The notes beneath the pieces are model-generated. The model worked only from the letters and a program-made list of their open reading frames with translations. It had not been told where the DNA came from and did not search any database. Shown here one piece after another: positions 1 to 8,380 of a stretch of DNA of 64,000 bases; within the stretch, counting starts at the first letter, position 1, and each line of letters begins with the position of its first letter. A program made the position numbers and the translations under genes. Source of the stretch: VFJZ01 sp046598415 (GTDB lineage: Bacteria > Actinomycetota > Thermoleophilia > Gaiellales > F1-60-MAGs149). The stretch spans positions 1 through 64,000 of the forward strand of contig JBKJIG010000006.1 in NCBI GenBank assembly GCA_046598415.1, in the 5' to 3' direction.

Positions 1-1355
1 GCCAGGCGGAGGGTGACCGGGTCGGTGCTTCCGCCGCGGTCCTCGGCGTCCTCCTTGCGGCGCAGGGCCCGCTTCACGACCTGGCCGCCGAGCCACGTGC
101 CGGGTTCCGGCGGCAGCTTGCCGACCGGGGCGCGCGCCAGCAGCGTCCGCGACCAGTCGTCGTCGCGGCGCAGCGCCATCGAGGCCAGCGCCCGCCCCGC
201 CGTATGGGCCGGGCCGACGCCGTTGCCCGAGAACCCCGCGGCGACGATCACCTCGGGCGCGGTCGGCAGGCGGTGCAGGAACGGCAGGCCGTCCAGCGCG
301 TAGTCGATCGGACCGCACCAGCTCTCGGCCGCCGGCGTCCCGGCCAGGCGCGGATAGTTGCGGTGCAGGTGGTGCAGCACGATGTCGGCGCGGCCCGACG
401 GCTCGTCGAACTTCGGGCCGATCCGCCCCGCCAGCGCCAGCAGCCCGCCGCCCTTGCCGAACACCACGCGGCCGTCGCGCGTCGGGCGGTAGTAGTTCAC
501 CAGGCGCCGCGAGTCGGACACGCACGGGCCGTCCTGCCACGTCCAGCCGATCTCGTCCAGCACGGCGGGAACGGGCGGCGTCGCGATCACGTCCGACGAC
601 GTCACCACCAGCGACCGTCGCACCTCGGGCAGCCGCGCCGCCCACGCGTTCACCGCCAGCACCACCGCGCCCGCGTGCACCGTGCCGCCCGGGGTCGTCA
701 CCGTCGGCGGCGACGTCCGGCCGAGCTCCGCCATCTCGGTGCCCTCGTGGATGCGGATCCCCTGCGCCTCGGCCACCCGCGCCAGTCCGCGGGCCAGCAT
801 CGCCGGCTGCAGGTGCGCCACGTCGGGATCGAACACGCCGGCGAGATGCTCGGGGGAGCCGGACCGCCGCGCCACCTCCTCCGGCGTCAGCGGCTCCAGC
901 GCCTCGCCGATGCCGGCAGCGGCCAGCGCCTCCATCGTCGCGTCCCAGGCGCCCAGCTGCGCCTCGCTCGTCGCCGTCCAGACCCAGCCGTTGCGCCGGT
1001 ACGCCGCGTCGATGCCGTGGTCGGCACAGAAGCGGCCGATGGCCGAGACGGACTCCGCCGCCTGCTGCGCCAGCCACACCGCCTCGGCGGTCGGCCCGAG
1101 CTTCTTCAGCGACCCGAACTTCGACCACATCGTCATCGCGAAGCCGCCGTTGCGGCCGCTCGCACCGCCGCCGCACACGTCGGCCTCGAGCACCACGATG
1201 TCGGCCGACGGCTCGAGCTCGCGGATCTGCAGCGCCGTCCACAGACCGGTGAATCCACCGCCGACGATGCACACGTCGCAGCGCACGTCGCCGGCCAGCG
1301 GTGGCCGCCGGGGGACGTCGCCGAGCGCCTCGGCGAGCCAGAGCGAGCGCGTCAT
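1..1355 (-). CDS. FAD-dependent oxidoreductase, DAO family (3' end outside window)
   Basis: The first 451 codons of a flavoprotein of the glycine/D-amino-acid oxidase (DAO) family are present; the C-terminus lies before base 1. After about 27 residues comes a dinucleotide-binding fold, CDVCIVGGGFTGLWTA, followed by an acidic strand end (VVLEAD) and GGGASGRNGGF. This arrangement is typical of amine and N-methyl-amino-acid oxidases such as PuuB-like or sarcosine oxidase-like enzymes. The ATG overlaps the TGA of the upstream gene (ATGA), so it is translationally coupled to the trimethylamine-dehydrogenase-like gene. Oxidation of a secondary amine or N-methylated amino acid is a reasonable inference from that pairing. 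The exact substrate cannot be read from the sequence. Confidence 0.85.
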   Translation of the reverse strand, partial: MTRSLWLAEALGDVPRRPPLAGDVRCDVCIVGGGFTGLWTALQIRELEPSADIVVLEADVCGGGASGRNGGFAMTMWSKFGSLKKLGPTAEAVWLAQQAAESVSAIGRFCADHGIDAAYRRNGWVWTATSEAQLGAWDATMEALAAAGIGEALEPLTPEEVARRSGSPEHLAGVFDPDVAHLQPAMLARGLARVAEAQGIRIHEGTEMAELGRTSPPTVTTPGGTVHAGAVVLAVNAWAARLPEVRRSLVVTSSDVIATPPVPAVLDEIGWTWQDGPCVSDSRRLVNYYRPTRDGRVVFGKGGGLLALAGRIGPKFDEPSGRADIVLHHLHRNYPRLAGTPAAESWCGPIDYALDGLPFLHRLPTAPEVIVAAGFSGNGVGPAHTAGRALASMALRRDDDWSRTLLARAPVGKLPPEPGTWLGGQVVKRALRRKEDAEDRGGSTDPVTLRL

Positions 1356-3418
1356 CCGAGCGCCGTCCGCTCGCGCTTCCAGGGGAGCGCCGTCGCCGGG
1401 TCGGCGCTGTCGATCTCGCGGGCCAGCCGGTGCCCGTCCCAGATCGCGTCGGCGATCACGCGCGGCGCGACGCAGTCGCCGATCGCGTACACGCCCTCCA
1501 GCCCACCGGGGTCGTCGGCCAGCTCGCGGAAGAGCGCGTCGTCGGAGAGGCGCTGCGTCGTCAGCACCACGCCGTCGCAGGCGATCTCGAACGCATCGCC
1601 GTAGACGTCTTCGCCGCGCACACCCGTCGCGGTGATCTCGCGCACCGTGTGATCGGGCACGAGCCGGATGCCGAGGTCGTGCAGGTGCTGGCGCAGCAGC
1701 GGCCCCTCGAGCGCCGCGTCCGCTACCTGCGCGACCTTCTCGAGCGGCGTCACGATCGTCACCTCGCAGCCCTGGGCGCGCAGCAGCTCGGCCAGGCCAG
1801 GACCCGCGTAGTAGCCGTCGCAGTCGTAGACGACCACGCGCGATCCCGGCGGGCGCTTGCCCTCGAGCATGATCTGCTCGGGCGTCAGGCAGTGCGGCTG
1901 CGTCGCGTCGGCGCCGTCGATCGGCCCCCGCGTGACGCCGTTCAGGCCGACCGGCGACCAGTGGGAGCCGGTGGCGATCACGACCAGCTCGGCACCGTAG
2001 TCGCGCACGTCGGCGGCGGTCAGGCGCTCGCCGGTGAGCAGCTCGACCTGGCGCCGCACCTTCTGCAGCTGGATCCGCCGCCAGTCGAGCACGCGGCCCC
2101 ACTCGCCCAGCCCCGGCAGCCGTGGCACCCAGCGCATGATGCCGCCGATCTCGGTGTCGGCCGTGACGACGTGGACGCGTCCGAACCCCCGCTTTGCGAG
2201 CACGATGGCGCACTCCATGCCGGCCGGGCCGGCGCCGACGACGAGCACGTCCTTCTTCGCGTTCGCCGCGCGCTCGAAGCGCTCCGGATGCCAGCCGCGG
2301 CGGTACTCCTCGCCGGCGGTGGCGTTCTGCGTGCAGCCGATGTGGCCGTTCGAGTCGCCCTTGACGATGCACTGGTTGCAGCCGATGCACTCGCGGATCT
2401 CGTCCAGCCGGCCTTCGTCGATCTTCTGCGGCAGGAACGGGTCGGCGATCGACGGCCGGGCCGCGCCGATGATGTCCCAGACGCCGGAGCGGACGATCTC
2501 GGCCATCTGGTCGGCGTTCGTGAGACGTCCGACGCCGACGATCGGCCGCTCGGTCGCTCGGCGCACCTGTCCGGTCCACTCCAGCTGCCAGCCGGCCTGG
2601 AAGAAGCGTGACACGCCGGAGTCGACCGACCACTCGGAGATCGAGCCGATGTTGACGTCCCACAGGTGGACGTGCCGGTCGGCGAGCCGGATGAACTCGA
2701 GGCTCTCCGCCAGCGGCACGCCCGCGGCGGCGCCGCCCGGGTCGACGGCGATGCGGGCCACGATCGCGCAGTCGCGGCCGACGGCGTCGTCCAGCTGCTC
2801 GAGCAGCTCGACCCAGAAGCGTGCCCGGTTGACCAGCGAGCCGCCGTACTCGTCGCTGCGCTGGTTGTAGAACGGCGACAGGAACTGGCCCGGCAGGTAG
2901 GTGTGGGCGCCGTACGCGTAGACGATGTCGAAGCCGGCGTCGCGCGACCGCTCGGCCGCCTTCACCCAGTCCGCCTGGACGCGGCGGATGTCGGCCTTCG
3001 TCATCACGCGCGGGACGAACCCGTTGTAGTCGCCGGCGATCTGCGACGGCCCGATGGAGGCCAGCCGCGAGTCGGCGTTGTGGCCGTGCACGCCGCTGTG
3101 GAAGAGCTCGATGCCGGCCAGCGCGCCCGCGGCATGGGCCTGCTCCGCCATCACACCGATGTGCGCCATGTCGCCGTCGTCCCACACCCGGACGTGCGCG
3201 AAGGGGGACTCGTCGGCGTCGGGCGAGACCGCCGCGTACTCGGTGCAGACCGCGGCCCACCCGCCCTCCGCCTTGATCGCGCGATGGTGCGCCTGCGAGA
3301 ACGGCTTGGCATTGCCGAAGCCCGTGCAGTGCGGCACCTGGTAGAAGCGATTGCGCAGGATCTTCGGCCCGATCTGGACGGGTTCGAAGAGGATGTCGTG
3401 CCGCGGGTCACGGGCCAT
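1352..3418 (-). CDS. Trimethylamine dehydrogenase-like amine dehydrogenase (FMN, 4Fe-4S)
   Basis: A 688-residue protein with the layout of trimethylamine/dimethylamine/histamine dehydrogenases: an N-terminal old-yellow-enzyme TIM barrel, a 4Fe-4S motif, then an ADP/FAD-binding domain (VVGAGPAGMECA). The start MARDPRHDILFEPVQIGP closely resembles Methylophilus TMADH as I recall it. Cys31 matches the cysteine that binds FMN covalently. Cys344, Cys347, Cys350 and Cys362 match the cluster ligands. Tyr61, the YGAHTY segment (active-site Tyr and His) and SEWSVD (aromatic-bowl Trp and catalytic Asp) are retained. The third bowl tryptophan, expected just after the cluster cysteines, aligns with Gly. 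The substrate is therefore probably an amine but not necessarily trimethylamine. A likely leaderless promoter, TACGCT, lies 7 nt before the ATG. Confidence 0.9.
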   Translation of the reverse strand: MARDPRHDILFEPVQIGPKILRNRFYQVPHCTGFGNAKPFSQAHHRAIKAEGGWAAVCTEYAAVSPDADESPFAHVRVWDDGDMAHIGVMAEQAHAAGALAGIELFHSGVHGHNADSRLASIGPSQIAGDYNGFVPRVMTKADIRRVQADWVKAAERSRDAGFDIVYAYGAHTYLPGQFLSPFYNQRSDEYGGSLVNRARFWVELLEQLDDAVGRDCAIVARIAVDPGGAAAGVPLAESLEFIRLADRHVHLWDVNIGSISEWSVDSGVSRFFQAGWQLEWTGQVRRATERPIVGVGRLTNADQMAEIVRSGVWDIIGAARPSIADPFLPQKIDEGRLDEIRECIGCNQCIVKGDSNGHIGCTQNATAGEEYRRGWHPERFERAANAKKDVLVVGAGPAGMECAIVLAKRGFGRVHVVTADTEIGGIMRWVPRLPGLGEWGRVLDWRRIQLQKVRRQVELLTGERLTAADVRDYGAELVVIATGSHWSPVGLNGVTRGPIDGADATQPHCLTPEQIMLEGKRPPGSRVVVYDCDGYYAGPGLAELLRAQGCEVTIVTPLEKVAQVADAALEGPLLRQHLHDLGIRLVPDHTVREITATGVRGEDVYGDAFEIACDGVVLTTQRLSDDALFRELADDPGGLEGVYAIGDCVAPRVIADAIWDGHRLAREIDSADPATALPWKRERTALG

Positions 3419-3425
3419 GCCCGCG

Positions 3426-3431
3426 AGCGTA
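3426..3431 (-). promoter_or_regulatory. Minus-strand -10 element (TACGCT), leaderless type
   Basis: TACGCT on the minus strand ends 7 nt before the ATG of the amine dehydrogenase gene. This matches the TANNNT spacing seen at about twenty other gene starts in the window. It implies that the amine dehydrogenase and DAO genes can be transcribed separately from the upstream MFS gene. Confidence 0.55.
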
Positions 3432-3451
3432 CGGGCACCCTGACCGGCGCG

Positions 3452-4597
3452 TCAAACGCGGTCGGAGGCCGCCTTCGTCGTGCGGCCATCACGAGGTGTG
3501 AATGGGATCACCACCAACGTCACCGCTGCCGCACACCCGAAGACGAGCGGCGCCGAGGCGTGGTACAGCGGCAGCCACGCCACCGGAGCCGCGGCGGCGC
3601 CGACGAACTTCGACGCCTGGTAGGCGGAGACGACACCGGCGCGGTTCGTGTCCGATGTCTCCACGGCGATGGTGTTGAGGCCGGCCCAGAGCAGCGCCGA
3701 GGCCGCGCCGCCCGCCGTCCAGGCCAGCGCCAGGACCAGCGGCGTGTGCGCGAAGCCGAGCGCCGCCACGAACGCCGCGCCGACGAGTGATCCGATCACG
3801 GCCCCGCGGTGCGCGCCGATGCGGTCGACCAGGCGGCCGGCCGCGTTGCCGAGCGCGAAGCCGGCCGCGCCGTAGGCCGCGAGGATCAGGCCGCGGGGGG
3901 AGGAGGCGAGGGCGAAGGCGTCGTCGATGCGCAGCGACACGAGGAACGGCAGGCCGGTGAACCCGAGGTAGCCGGCGCAGGCCGCGATCGTCAGGCACGC
4001 CATCCGCCGGTTCAGCAGCGCGCGCAGCGACGGCGCCGCGGCGTCGGTCGGCACGGGATCGCGCGGCGGCAGCAGCATCAGCCCCAGTGAGATCACGGCG
4101 GGTGCGAAGAACGCGAGGCGCCACGACACCTCGGCCGCGAGCCCGCCGAGCAGCGGCGCGAACGAGATGCCGGCCGCCTGCACGCCCGCGAACGTGCCGA
4201 TCGAGCGCCCCAGCCGCGCGCGCGGCACGACGTCGGCCAGCGCCGCCATCACGAGCGGCGTCGTGAACGCGTTGGCGGCGCCCTGGGCGGCGCGCCCGAT
4301 CAGGAACATGCCGATCGTCGGTGCGACGGCGGTCGCCGCGGAGGCGATCGCGTAGGCCAGGTACGCCGCCTGCACCGTCCGCCGCCGGCCGAGCCGCTCC
4401 CCGAGCGTGCCGCTGAAGATCTGCAGCAGGGCGAACGGCACCAGGTAGGCGGGCACCGCGAGCGCGATCTGGCTGGTGGTGGCGCCGAACGCCTCGCGCA
4501 GCTCCGGCACGAGCACGGCCAAGACGGCGCCTCCGAACGGGCCGATGAACCCACCCAGGTGCAGCGGCAGCGTCGCGAAGCGCCCCGTCGGAGTCAC
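3452..4597 (-). CDS. MFS transporter
   Basis: A 381-residue hydrophobic protein of the major facilitator superfamily. The GTG start overlaps the stop of the upstream TetR gene (GTGA); longer open frames upstream would run through that gene and were rejected. The cytoplasmic loop after the second membrane segment carries GERLGRRR, the usual MFS loop 2-3 motif, and hydrophobic segments continue to the C-terminus, consistent with about 12 helices. It is the last gene of the acyl-CoA dehydrogenase/TetR operon, so export or uptake of a carboxylic acid or related compound is possible. The sequence does not show the direction of transport or the substrate. Confidence 0.85.
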   Translation of the reverse strand: MTPTGRFATLPLHLGGFIGPFGGAVLAVLVPELREAFGATTSQIALAVPAYLVPFALLQIFSGTLGERLGRRRTVQAAYLAYAIASAATAVAPTIGMFLIGRAAQGAANAFTTPLVMAALADVVPRARLGRSIGTFAGVQAAGISFAPLLGGLAAEVSWRLAFFAPAVISLGLMLLPPRDPVPTDAAAPSLRALLNRRMACLTIAACAGYLGFTGLPFLVSLRIDDAFALASSPRGLILAAYGAAGFALGNAAGRLVDRIGAHRGAVIGSLVGAAFVAALGFAHTPLVLALAWTAGGAASALLWAGLNTIAVETSDTNRAGVVSAYQASKFVGAAAAPVAWLPLYHASAPLVFGCAAAVTLVVIPFTPRDGRTTKAASDRV

Positions 4598-5187
4598 GGG
4601 AGCAGTGTGGCGGCGATCTGCTCGCGCGCGGTGCGCTCCATCTCGTCGGCGGTGACCGAGCCGGGGTGCAGGAGCACGTGCAGCGCCAGTCCGTCCGCCA
4701 GCGCCACGAACCGGCGCGCCCAGTCGTCGGCGTCGACCGCCCGGAACGCGCCCGCCTCGACGCCCGCCCGCACGCTGCCGGCGATGCGCTCGCGCCACGA
4801 GTCGTACATGCGCTCGTGCAGCGCGCGCAGCTCGGGATCGCGCTGCGCCTGGCGCCAGAACTCGATCCACACCACCTGCGCGGCGACCTCCGCCTCCGTC
4901 CGCGGCGTCGCCACCTCGGCGTGCGCGGTCAGCTCCTCGAGCGGCGTCGTCGCCGTCGCGAGCGCGTCGTCGAGCCGCCGGCCGAACCGGCGGGCGGCCT
5001 CGACCAGCGCCGCCCGCAGCAGATCGTCACGGCTCGCGAACCAGTACGCGACGGTGCCGGTCGCGACGTCTGCCGCGGCCGCGATGTCGCGCACCGTCGT
5101 CGCCTCGTAGCCCTTGGAGGCGACGAGGGAGATGGCGGCGTCGAGCAGCTGCTCGCGGCGGAGCGTCTCGAGCGAGATGCGCGACAT
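4594..5187 (-). CDS. TetR family transcriptional regulator (BetI-like C-terminus)
   Basis: A 197-residue TetR-family repressor. The N-terminal helix-turn-helix spans roughly residues 10-55 (LLDAAISLVASKGYEATTVR, then DVATGTVAYWFASRDDLLRA). The C-terminal ligand domain has the WIEFWRQAQRDPELRALHER pattern seen in BetI-type regulators. Its ATG overlaps the stop of the acyl-CoA dehydrogenase gene (ATGA) and its stop overlaps the MFS start. The inverted repeat at 7561-7576 upstream of the operon is its most likely operator, which would give autoregulation of both dehydrogenases, the regulator and the transporter. An acyl-CoA or carboxylate inducer is inferred from the neighbours. Confidence 0.9.
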   Translation of the reverse strand: MSRISLETLRREQLLDAAISLVASKGYEATTVRDIAAAADVATGTVAYWFASRDDLLRAALVEAARRFGRRLDDALATATTPLEELTAHAEVATPRTEAEVAAQVVWIEFWRQAQRDPELRALHERMYDSWRERIAGSVRAGVEAGAFRAVDADDWARRFVALADGLALHVLLHPGSVTADEMERTAREQIAATLLP

Positions 5188-6371
5188 CAGCCGAGCGGCG
5201 CCGACCCCGGCCAGGCGCACAGGCCGCCGCGGCCGCGCTTGGCGAGCTCGTTCGCGACGATCAGCTTCTGGATCTCGTCCGTGCCCTCCCAGATGCGGTC
5301 GACGCGGAGGTCGCGGTAGAGGCGTTCGACCGGGTTCTCGCGCATGTAGCCGCGGCCGCCGAGCACCTGCACACAGCGGTCGGCGACGCGGTTCGCCATC
5401 TGCGACGCGAACAGCTTCACCGAGGCCGACTTGGCGTGCAGGGTCTTGGCGTCGATCTCCTTGCGGTCGATCTCCCAGGCGATCTGGTACGTCATGGCGC
5501 GGGCCGCCTGCAGCTCGACGGCGCAGTCGGCGAGCTGGAAGGAGACCGCCTGGTAGTCGAAGATCCGGCTGCCGAACTGGCGGCGCTCCATGGCGTAGTC
5601 GAAGGCCACGTCGAGGCAGCGCTCGGCGCCTCCCAGCGAGCGGGCCGCGATCAGCAACCGCTCGTCCATGAACCACTCCTTCGTCAGCTCGAGCCCGCCG
5701 CCGAGCCCGCCGAGGATCTTCGAGTCGTCGACGTACACGCTGTCGAAGGTGAACTCGGGATGCTCGAAGACGAACGCGTGCATGAACCGCGGGCGGCGCG
5801 ACTCGGCCACGCCGGCGAGGCCCTTGTCAACCAGGAAGCTGGTCAGCCCGTGCCCTTCGGCGTCGGCCACGACGATGAAGTAGTCGGCGATGTCTCCCGT
5901 CGTGACGTACCACTTCTCGCCGGTGATGCGCCAACCGTCGCCGTCCCGCACGGCCTTCGTCTGGAGCACGGACGGATCGGACCCGGCGTGCTCCTCGGTG
6001 ATGGCGTAGGCGTGGCGGCGTTTGCCGGCGATCTCGGGCCGGACGTACTCCTCCACCTGCTCGGGCGTCGCATAGCGCAGCACGTTCGACGGGCGCCACG
6101 GCACGTCCCAGAGTGCGTTGGTGGCGCGGCCGAACTGCTCGTGCACGAGCATCTGCTCGAACGACGTGTAGCCCTGGCCGCCCCACTCGCGGGGCATGTT
6201 GATGCCGTGCAGCTCCATCTCGATGACGGCGCGGCGGGCCTCGACGAGGTCGGCGGCCTCGAGGCCGTCGCGCTCGTCGCAGGCGATCTCGAGCGGCAGC
6301 AGGTAGGTGTCGCAGTAGTGCCGCGCCTTCGCCGCGATCTCGCGGTGGCGATCGGTGAGCGTGATGTCCAT
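5187..6371 (-). CDS. Acyl-CoA dehydrogenase
   Basis: A 394-residue acyl-CoA dehydrogenase starting MDITLTDRHREIAAKARHYC. It has the family order: helical N-domain, beta domain with YAITEEHAGSDPSVLQTKA and WRITGEKWYVTTG, and C-terminal helical domain with RRQFGSRIFDYQAVSFQLAD and WEGTDEIQ. The Glu in the last motif is the catalytic-base position of medium- and short-chain enzymes. It would oxidise an acyl-CoA to the enoyl-CoA, passing electrons to ETF. It lies 8 bp after a second acyl-CoA dehydrogenase and overlaps tetR. Two different dehydrogenases in a row suggest a two-subunit enzyme or two steps of one pathway, such as a branched or cyclic acyl-CoA. Confidence 0.93.
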   Translation of the reverse strand: MDITLTDRHREIAAKARHYCDTYLLPLEIACDERDGLEAADLVEARRAVIEMELHGINMPREWGGQGYTSFEQMLVHEQFGRATNALWDVPWRPSNVLRYATPEQVEEYVRPEIAGKRRHAYAITEEHAGSDPSVLQTKAVRDGDGWRITGEKWYVTTGDIADYFIVVADAEGHGLTSFLVDKGLAGVAESRRPRFMHAFVFEHPEFTFDSVYVDDSKILGGLGGGLELTKEWFMDERLLIAARSLGGAERCLDVAFDYAMERRQFGSRIFDYQAVSFQLADCAVELQAARAMTYQIAWEIDRKEIDAKTLHAKSASVKLFASQMANRVADRCVQVLGGRGYMRENPVERLYRDLRVDRIWEGTDEIQKLIVANELAKRGRGGLCAWPGSAPLG

Positions 6372-6379
6372 GGTCTCCC

Positions 6380-7537
6380 TCAGTCCTTGAGGAGCTCGCG
6401 GGCGACGATCAAGCGCATGATGTCGCTCGTCCCCTCCCAGAGCTCGTGCAGCTTGGAGTCGCGGAGCCACTTCTCCGCCGGATACTCGGGCGAGTAGCCG
6501 TACCCGCCGAGGGTCTTGACGCAGGCGTCGGCGGCGAACACGGCGGCCTCGGAGGCCGCCAGCTTGGCCATCGCGGCCTCCTTGGCGGCTGGCCGGCCGG
6601 CGTCGAACAGGTGCGCCGCGTGATGCGTGATCAGGCGGGCCTGGTCGACCTTCATGGCGGCGTCGGCGATGCGGAACGACACGGCCTGGAAGTCGGCGAT
6701 GCGCTTGCCGAACGCCTGCCGCTCCTTGGCGTAGGCGATGGCGTACTCCACGGCGGCGCGGCCGGCGCCGACGGCGCTCGCGGCGAGCGTGATGCGCGAT
6801 GCGTCGAACGTCTCCATCAGCCCGTAGAAGCCCTGCCCCTCCTCGCCGATGCGCTGGTCGTCGGCCACGAAGCAGTCGTGCAGGAACAGCTCGGCGGTGG
6901 GGATCGCCCGCTGACCGAGCTTCGCCATCGGCGGCCCCACCGCGAAACCCTCGGCGCCCTTCTCGACCACGAACGCCGTCACGCCGCGCGACCGGGTGCC
7001 GGGCGCGACCGTCGCGAAGACGATGAAGTACTCGGCGATCGGTGCGTTCGAGATCCAGGTCTTCTGGCCGTTCAGCACGTAGCCGCCGTCGACCCGCCGG
7101 GCGTGGGTGGTGATCGACGCGGCGTCGGATCCGGCGGCCGGCTCGGTCGTTGCGAGCGCCGCGAACACCGGCTTGGCGCCGCACAGCGGCGGCACCCAGC
7201 GGCGCTTCTGGGCGTCGTCGCCGAGCGCGATGATGGTGTGCGCGAAGAAGCCGCCGGAGCACAGCAGGCTGGCCAGGGCGTCGTCGCCCCACGACAGCTC
7301 CTCCGACACCAGGCACCCCGTGAAGACGTCTTCGATGCCGCCGCCGCCGTATTCCGCGGGCAGCGAGAAGCTCGGCAGGCCGAGCTCGGCGGCGCGATGC
7401 AGGAGCGGCGTCGGGTCGGGGTGATGGTGGTCGTCGTCGTAGGAGCGCGCGACGGGCCGCAGCTCGCGCTCGGCGAAGTCGTGGCACACCTCGATGAGTG
7501 CCTGCTGCTCGTCGGTGAGTTCGAGAAGGTTGGTCAT
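6380..7537 (-). CDS. Acyl-CoA dehydrogenase
   Basis: A 385-residue acyl-CoA dehydrogenase, first gene of the minus-strand operon. Motifs in order: LPAEYGGGGIED, ALATTEPAAGSDAASITTHA, YVLNGQKTWISNA, ERQAFGKRIADFQAVSFRIA, GGYGYSPEYPAEKWLRDSKL and WEGTSDIM, with the catalytic Glu in WEGT. The ATG at 7537 was chosen because the conserved N-terminal helix (LTDEQQALIEVCHDFAEREL) follows at once; longer frames run into the divergent promoter region. It resembles short-chain or branched-chain acyl-CoA dehydrogenases. The substrate cannot be fixed, but the protein clearly differs from the second dehydrogenase downstream. Confidence 0.93.
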   Translation of the reverse strand: MTNLLELTDEQQALIEVCHDFAERELRPVARSYDDDHHHPDPTPLLHRAAELGLPSFSLPAEYGGGGIEDVFTGCLVSEELSWGDDALASLLCSGGFFAHTIIALGDDAQKRRWVPPLCGAKPVFAALATTEPAAGSDAASITTHARRVDGGYVLNGQKTWISNAPIAEYFIVFATVAPGTRSRGVTAFVVEKGAEGFAVGPPMAKLGQRAIPTAELFLHDCFVADDQRIGEEGQGFYGLMETFDASRITLAASAVGAGRAAVEYAIAYAKERQAFGKRIADFQAVSFRIADAAMKVDQARLITHHAAHLFDAGRPAAKEAAMAKLAASEAAVFAADACVKTLGGYGYSPEYPAEKWLRDSKLHELWEGTSDIMRLIVARELLKD

Positions 7538-7560
7538 TACGCGGTCGCTTTCGAACAATC

Positions 7561-7576
7561 GTTCAGTTATCTGAAC
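7561..7576. promoter_or_regulatory. Operator-like inverted repeat GTTCAG-TTAT-CTGAAC
   Basis: A perfect 6-bp inverted repeat with a 4-bp centre lies between the divergent acyl-CoA dehydrogenase and thioredoxin genes. A further partial repeat, GAACAATCGTTC, abuts it. It sits just downstream of the minus-strand TATAAT box, where a bound repressor would block transcription. The TetR protein encoded at 4594-5187 in the same operon is the obvious candidate ligand. Confidence 0.6.
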
Positions 7577-7585
7577 ATGCGTCCA

Positions 7586-7591
7586 ATTATA
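7586..7591 (-). promoter_or_regulatory. -10 box TATAAT for the acyl-CoA dehydrogenase operon
   Basis: A consensus TATAAT on the minus strand, 48 bp before the ATG at 7537. The -35 region is weak; a GCGACA-like hexamer about 19 bp further upstream is the best I see. Unlike most promoters here it leaves a 5' untranslated leader, and that leader contains the operator-like repeat. Confidence 0.5.
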
Positions 7592-7630
7592 ACCTGATCG
7601 GTCGCTTGCGTGTCGCCGTAGACTGAGAGC

Positions 7631-8380
7631 ATGTTCGTCTCCGACGCCACCGAGGCCGACTTTCAGCAGCTCGTCCTCGACGTCTCCTTCGAGGTCCCCG
7701 TCCTGGTCGACTTCTGGGCCGAATGGTGCGGGCCGTGCCGCACGCTGACGCCCGTGCTGGAGGCAGCAGTCGAGGCGCGCGGCGGTGCCGTGCGGCTCGT
7801 GAAGATCGACACCGACGCCAACCAGAACCTGGCTGCGCAGTTCAGCGTGCGCGGTATCCCCAACGTGAAGGCGTTCCGTGACGGCCGCATGGTGGATGAG
7901 TTCACCGGCGTCATCCCGCGCGCGCAGATCGACCGGTTCCTCGACGGCCTCATTCCCACTGCCGCCGATCTCGCGGCCGTCTCGGGCGACGAGGAGGCGC
8001 TGCGCGCGGCGCTGGTCGACGAGCCCCGCCATCTCGAGGCGCGCCTCGCCCTGGGCCGCACGCTGCTGCGGCGCGGCGCGGCCTCCGACGCCGTCGACGT
8101 GCTGCGCGAGGCCGAGCACGACGCGATCGGAGCGGGCCTCCTGGCGCGCGCCGAGCTGGTGGCGAACCCCGCCGTCGATCCCGAGGCGGCGGCCGCGATC
8201 GCGTCACTCGACGACGATCCGGAAGCCACGCTGGAGCGGCTCATCGACGCCATCACCGGCGCCGAGCCCGACCGCCGCGACCGGCTGCGCCGCGTCATGA
8301 TCGGCATCTTCGGCGAGCGCGGCAACGACGACGCGTTGGTGCAGCGCTACCGACGGCGCCTGGCAGCGGCGCTGTACTGA
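7631..8380 (+). CDS. Thioredoxin-domain protein with TPR-like C-terminus (CnoX/YbbN type)
   Basis: A 249-residue protein with a thioredoxin fold in residues 1-110 and an alpha-helical, tetratricopeptide-like region after it. The active site is WCGPC (Cys33 and Cys36) and the cis-proline is Pro77 in RGIPNVKAF, so the thioredoxin part should be redox active. The C-terminal half (EPRHLEARLALGRTLLRRGA, DAVDVLREAEHD) has TPR character. This is the architecture of CnoX/YbbN chaperedoxins, which hand substrates to GroEL and DnaK; that role is inferred from the family. A TAGACT box 6 nt before the ATG suggests a leaderless mRNA. Its stop overlaps the next start (TGATG). Confidence 0.87.
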   Translation: MFVSDATEADFQQLVLDVSFEVPVLVDFWAEWCGPCRTLTPVLEAAVEARGGAVRLVKIDTDANQNLAAQFSVRGIPNVKAFRDGRMVDEFTGVIPRAQIDRFLDGLIPTAADLAAVSGDEEALRAALVDEPRHLEARLALGRTLLRRGAASDAVDVLREAEHDAIGAGLLARAELVANPAVDPEAAAAIASLDDDPEATLERLIDAITGAEPDRRDRLRRVMIGIFGERGNDDALVQRYRRRLAAALY

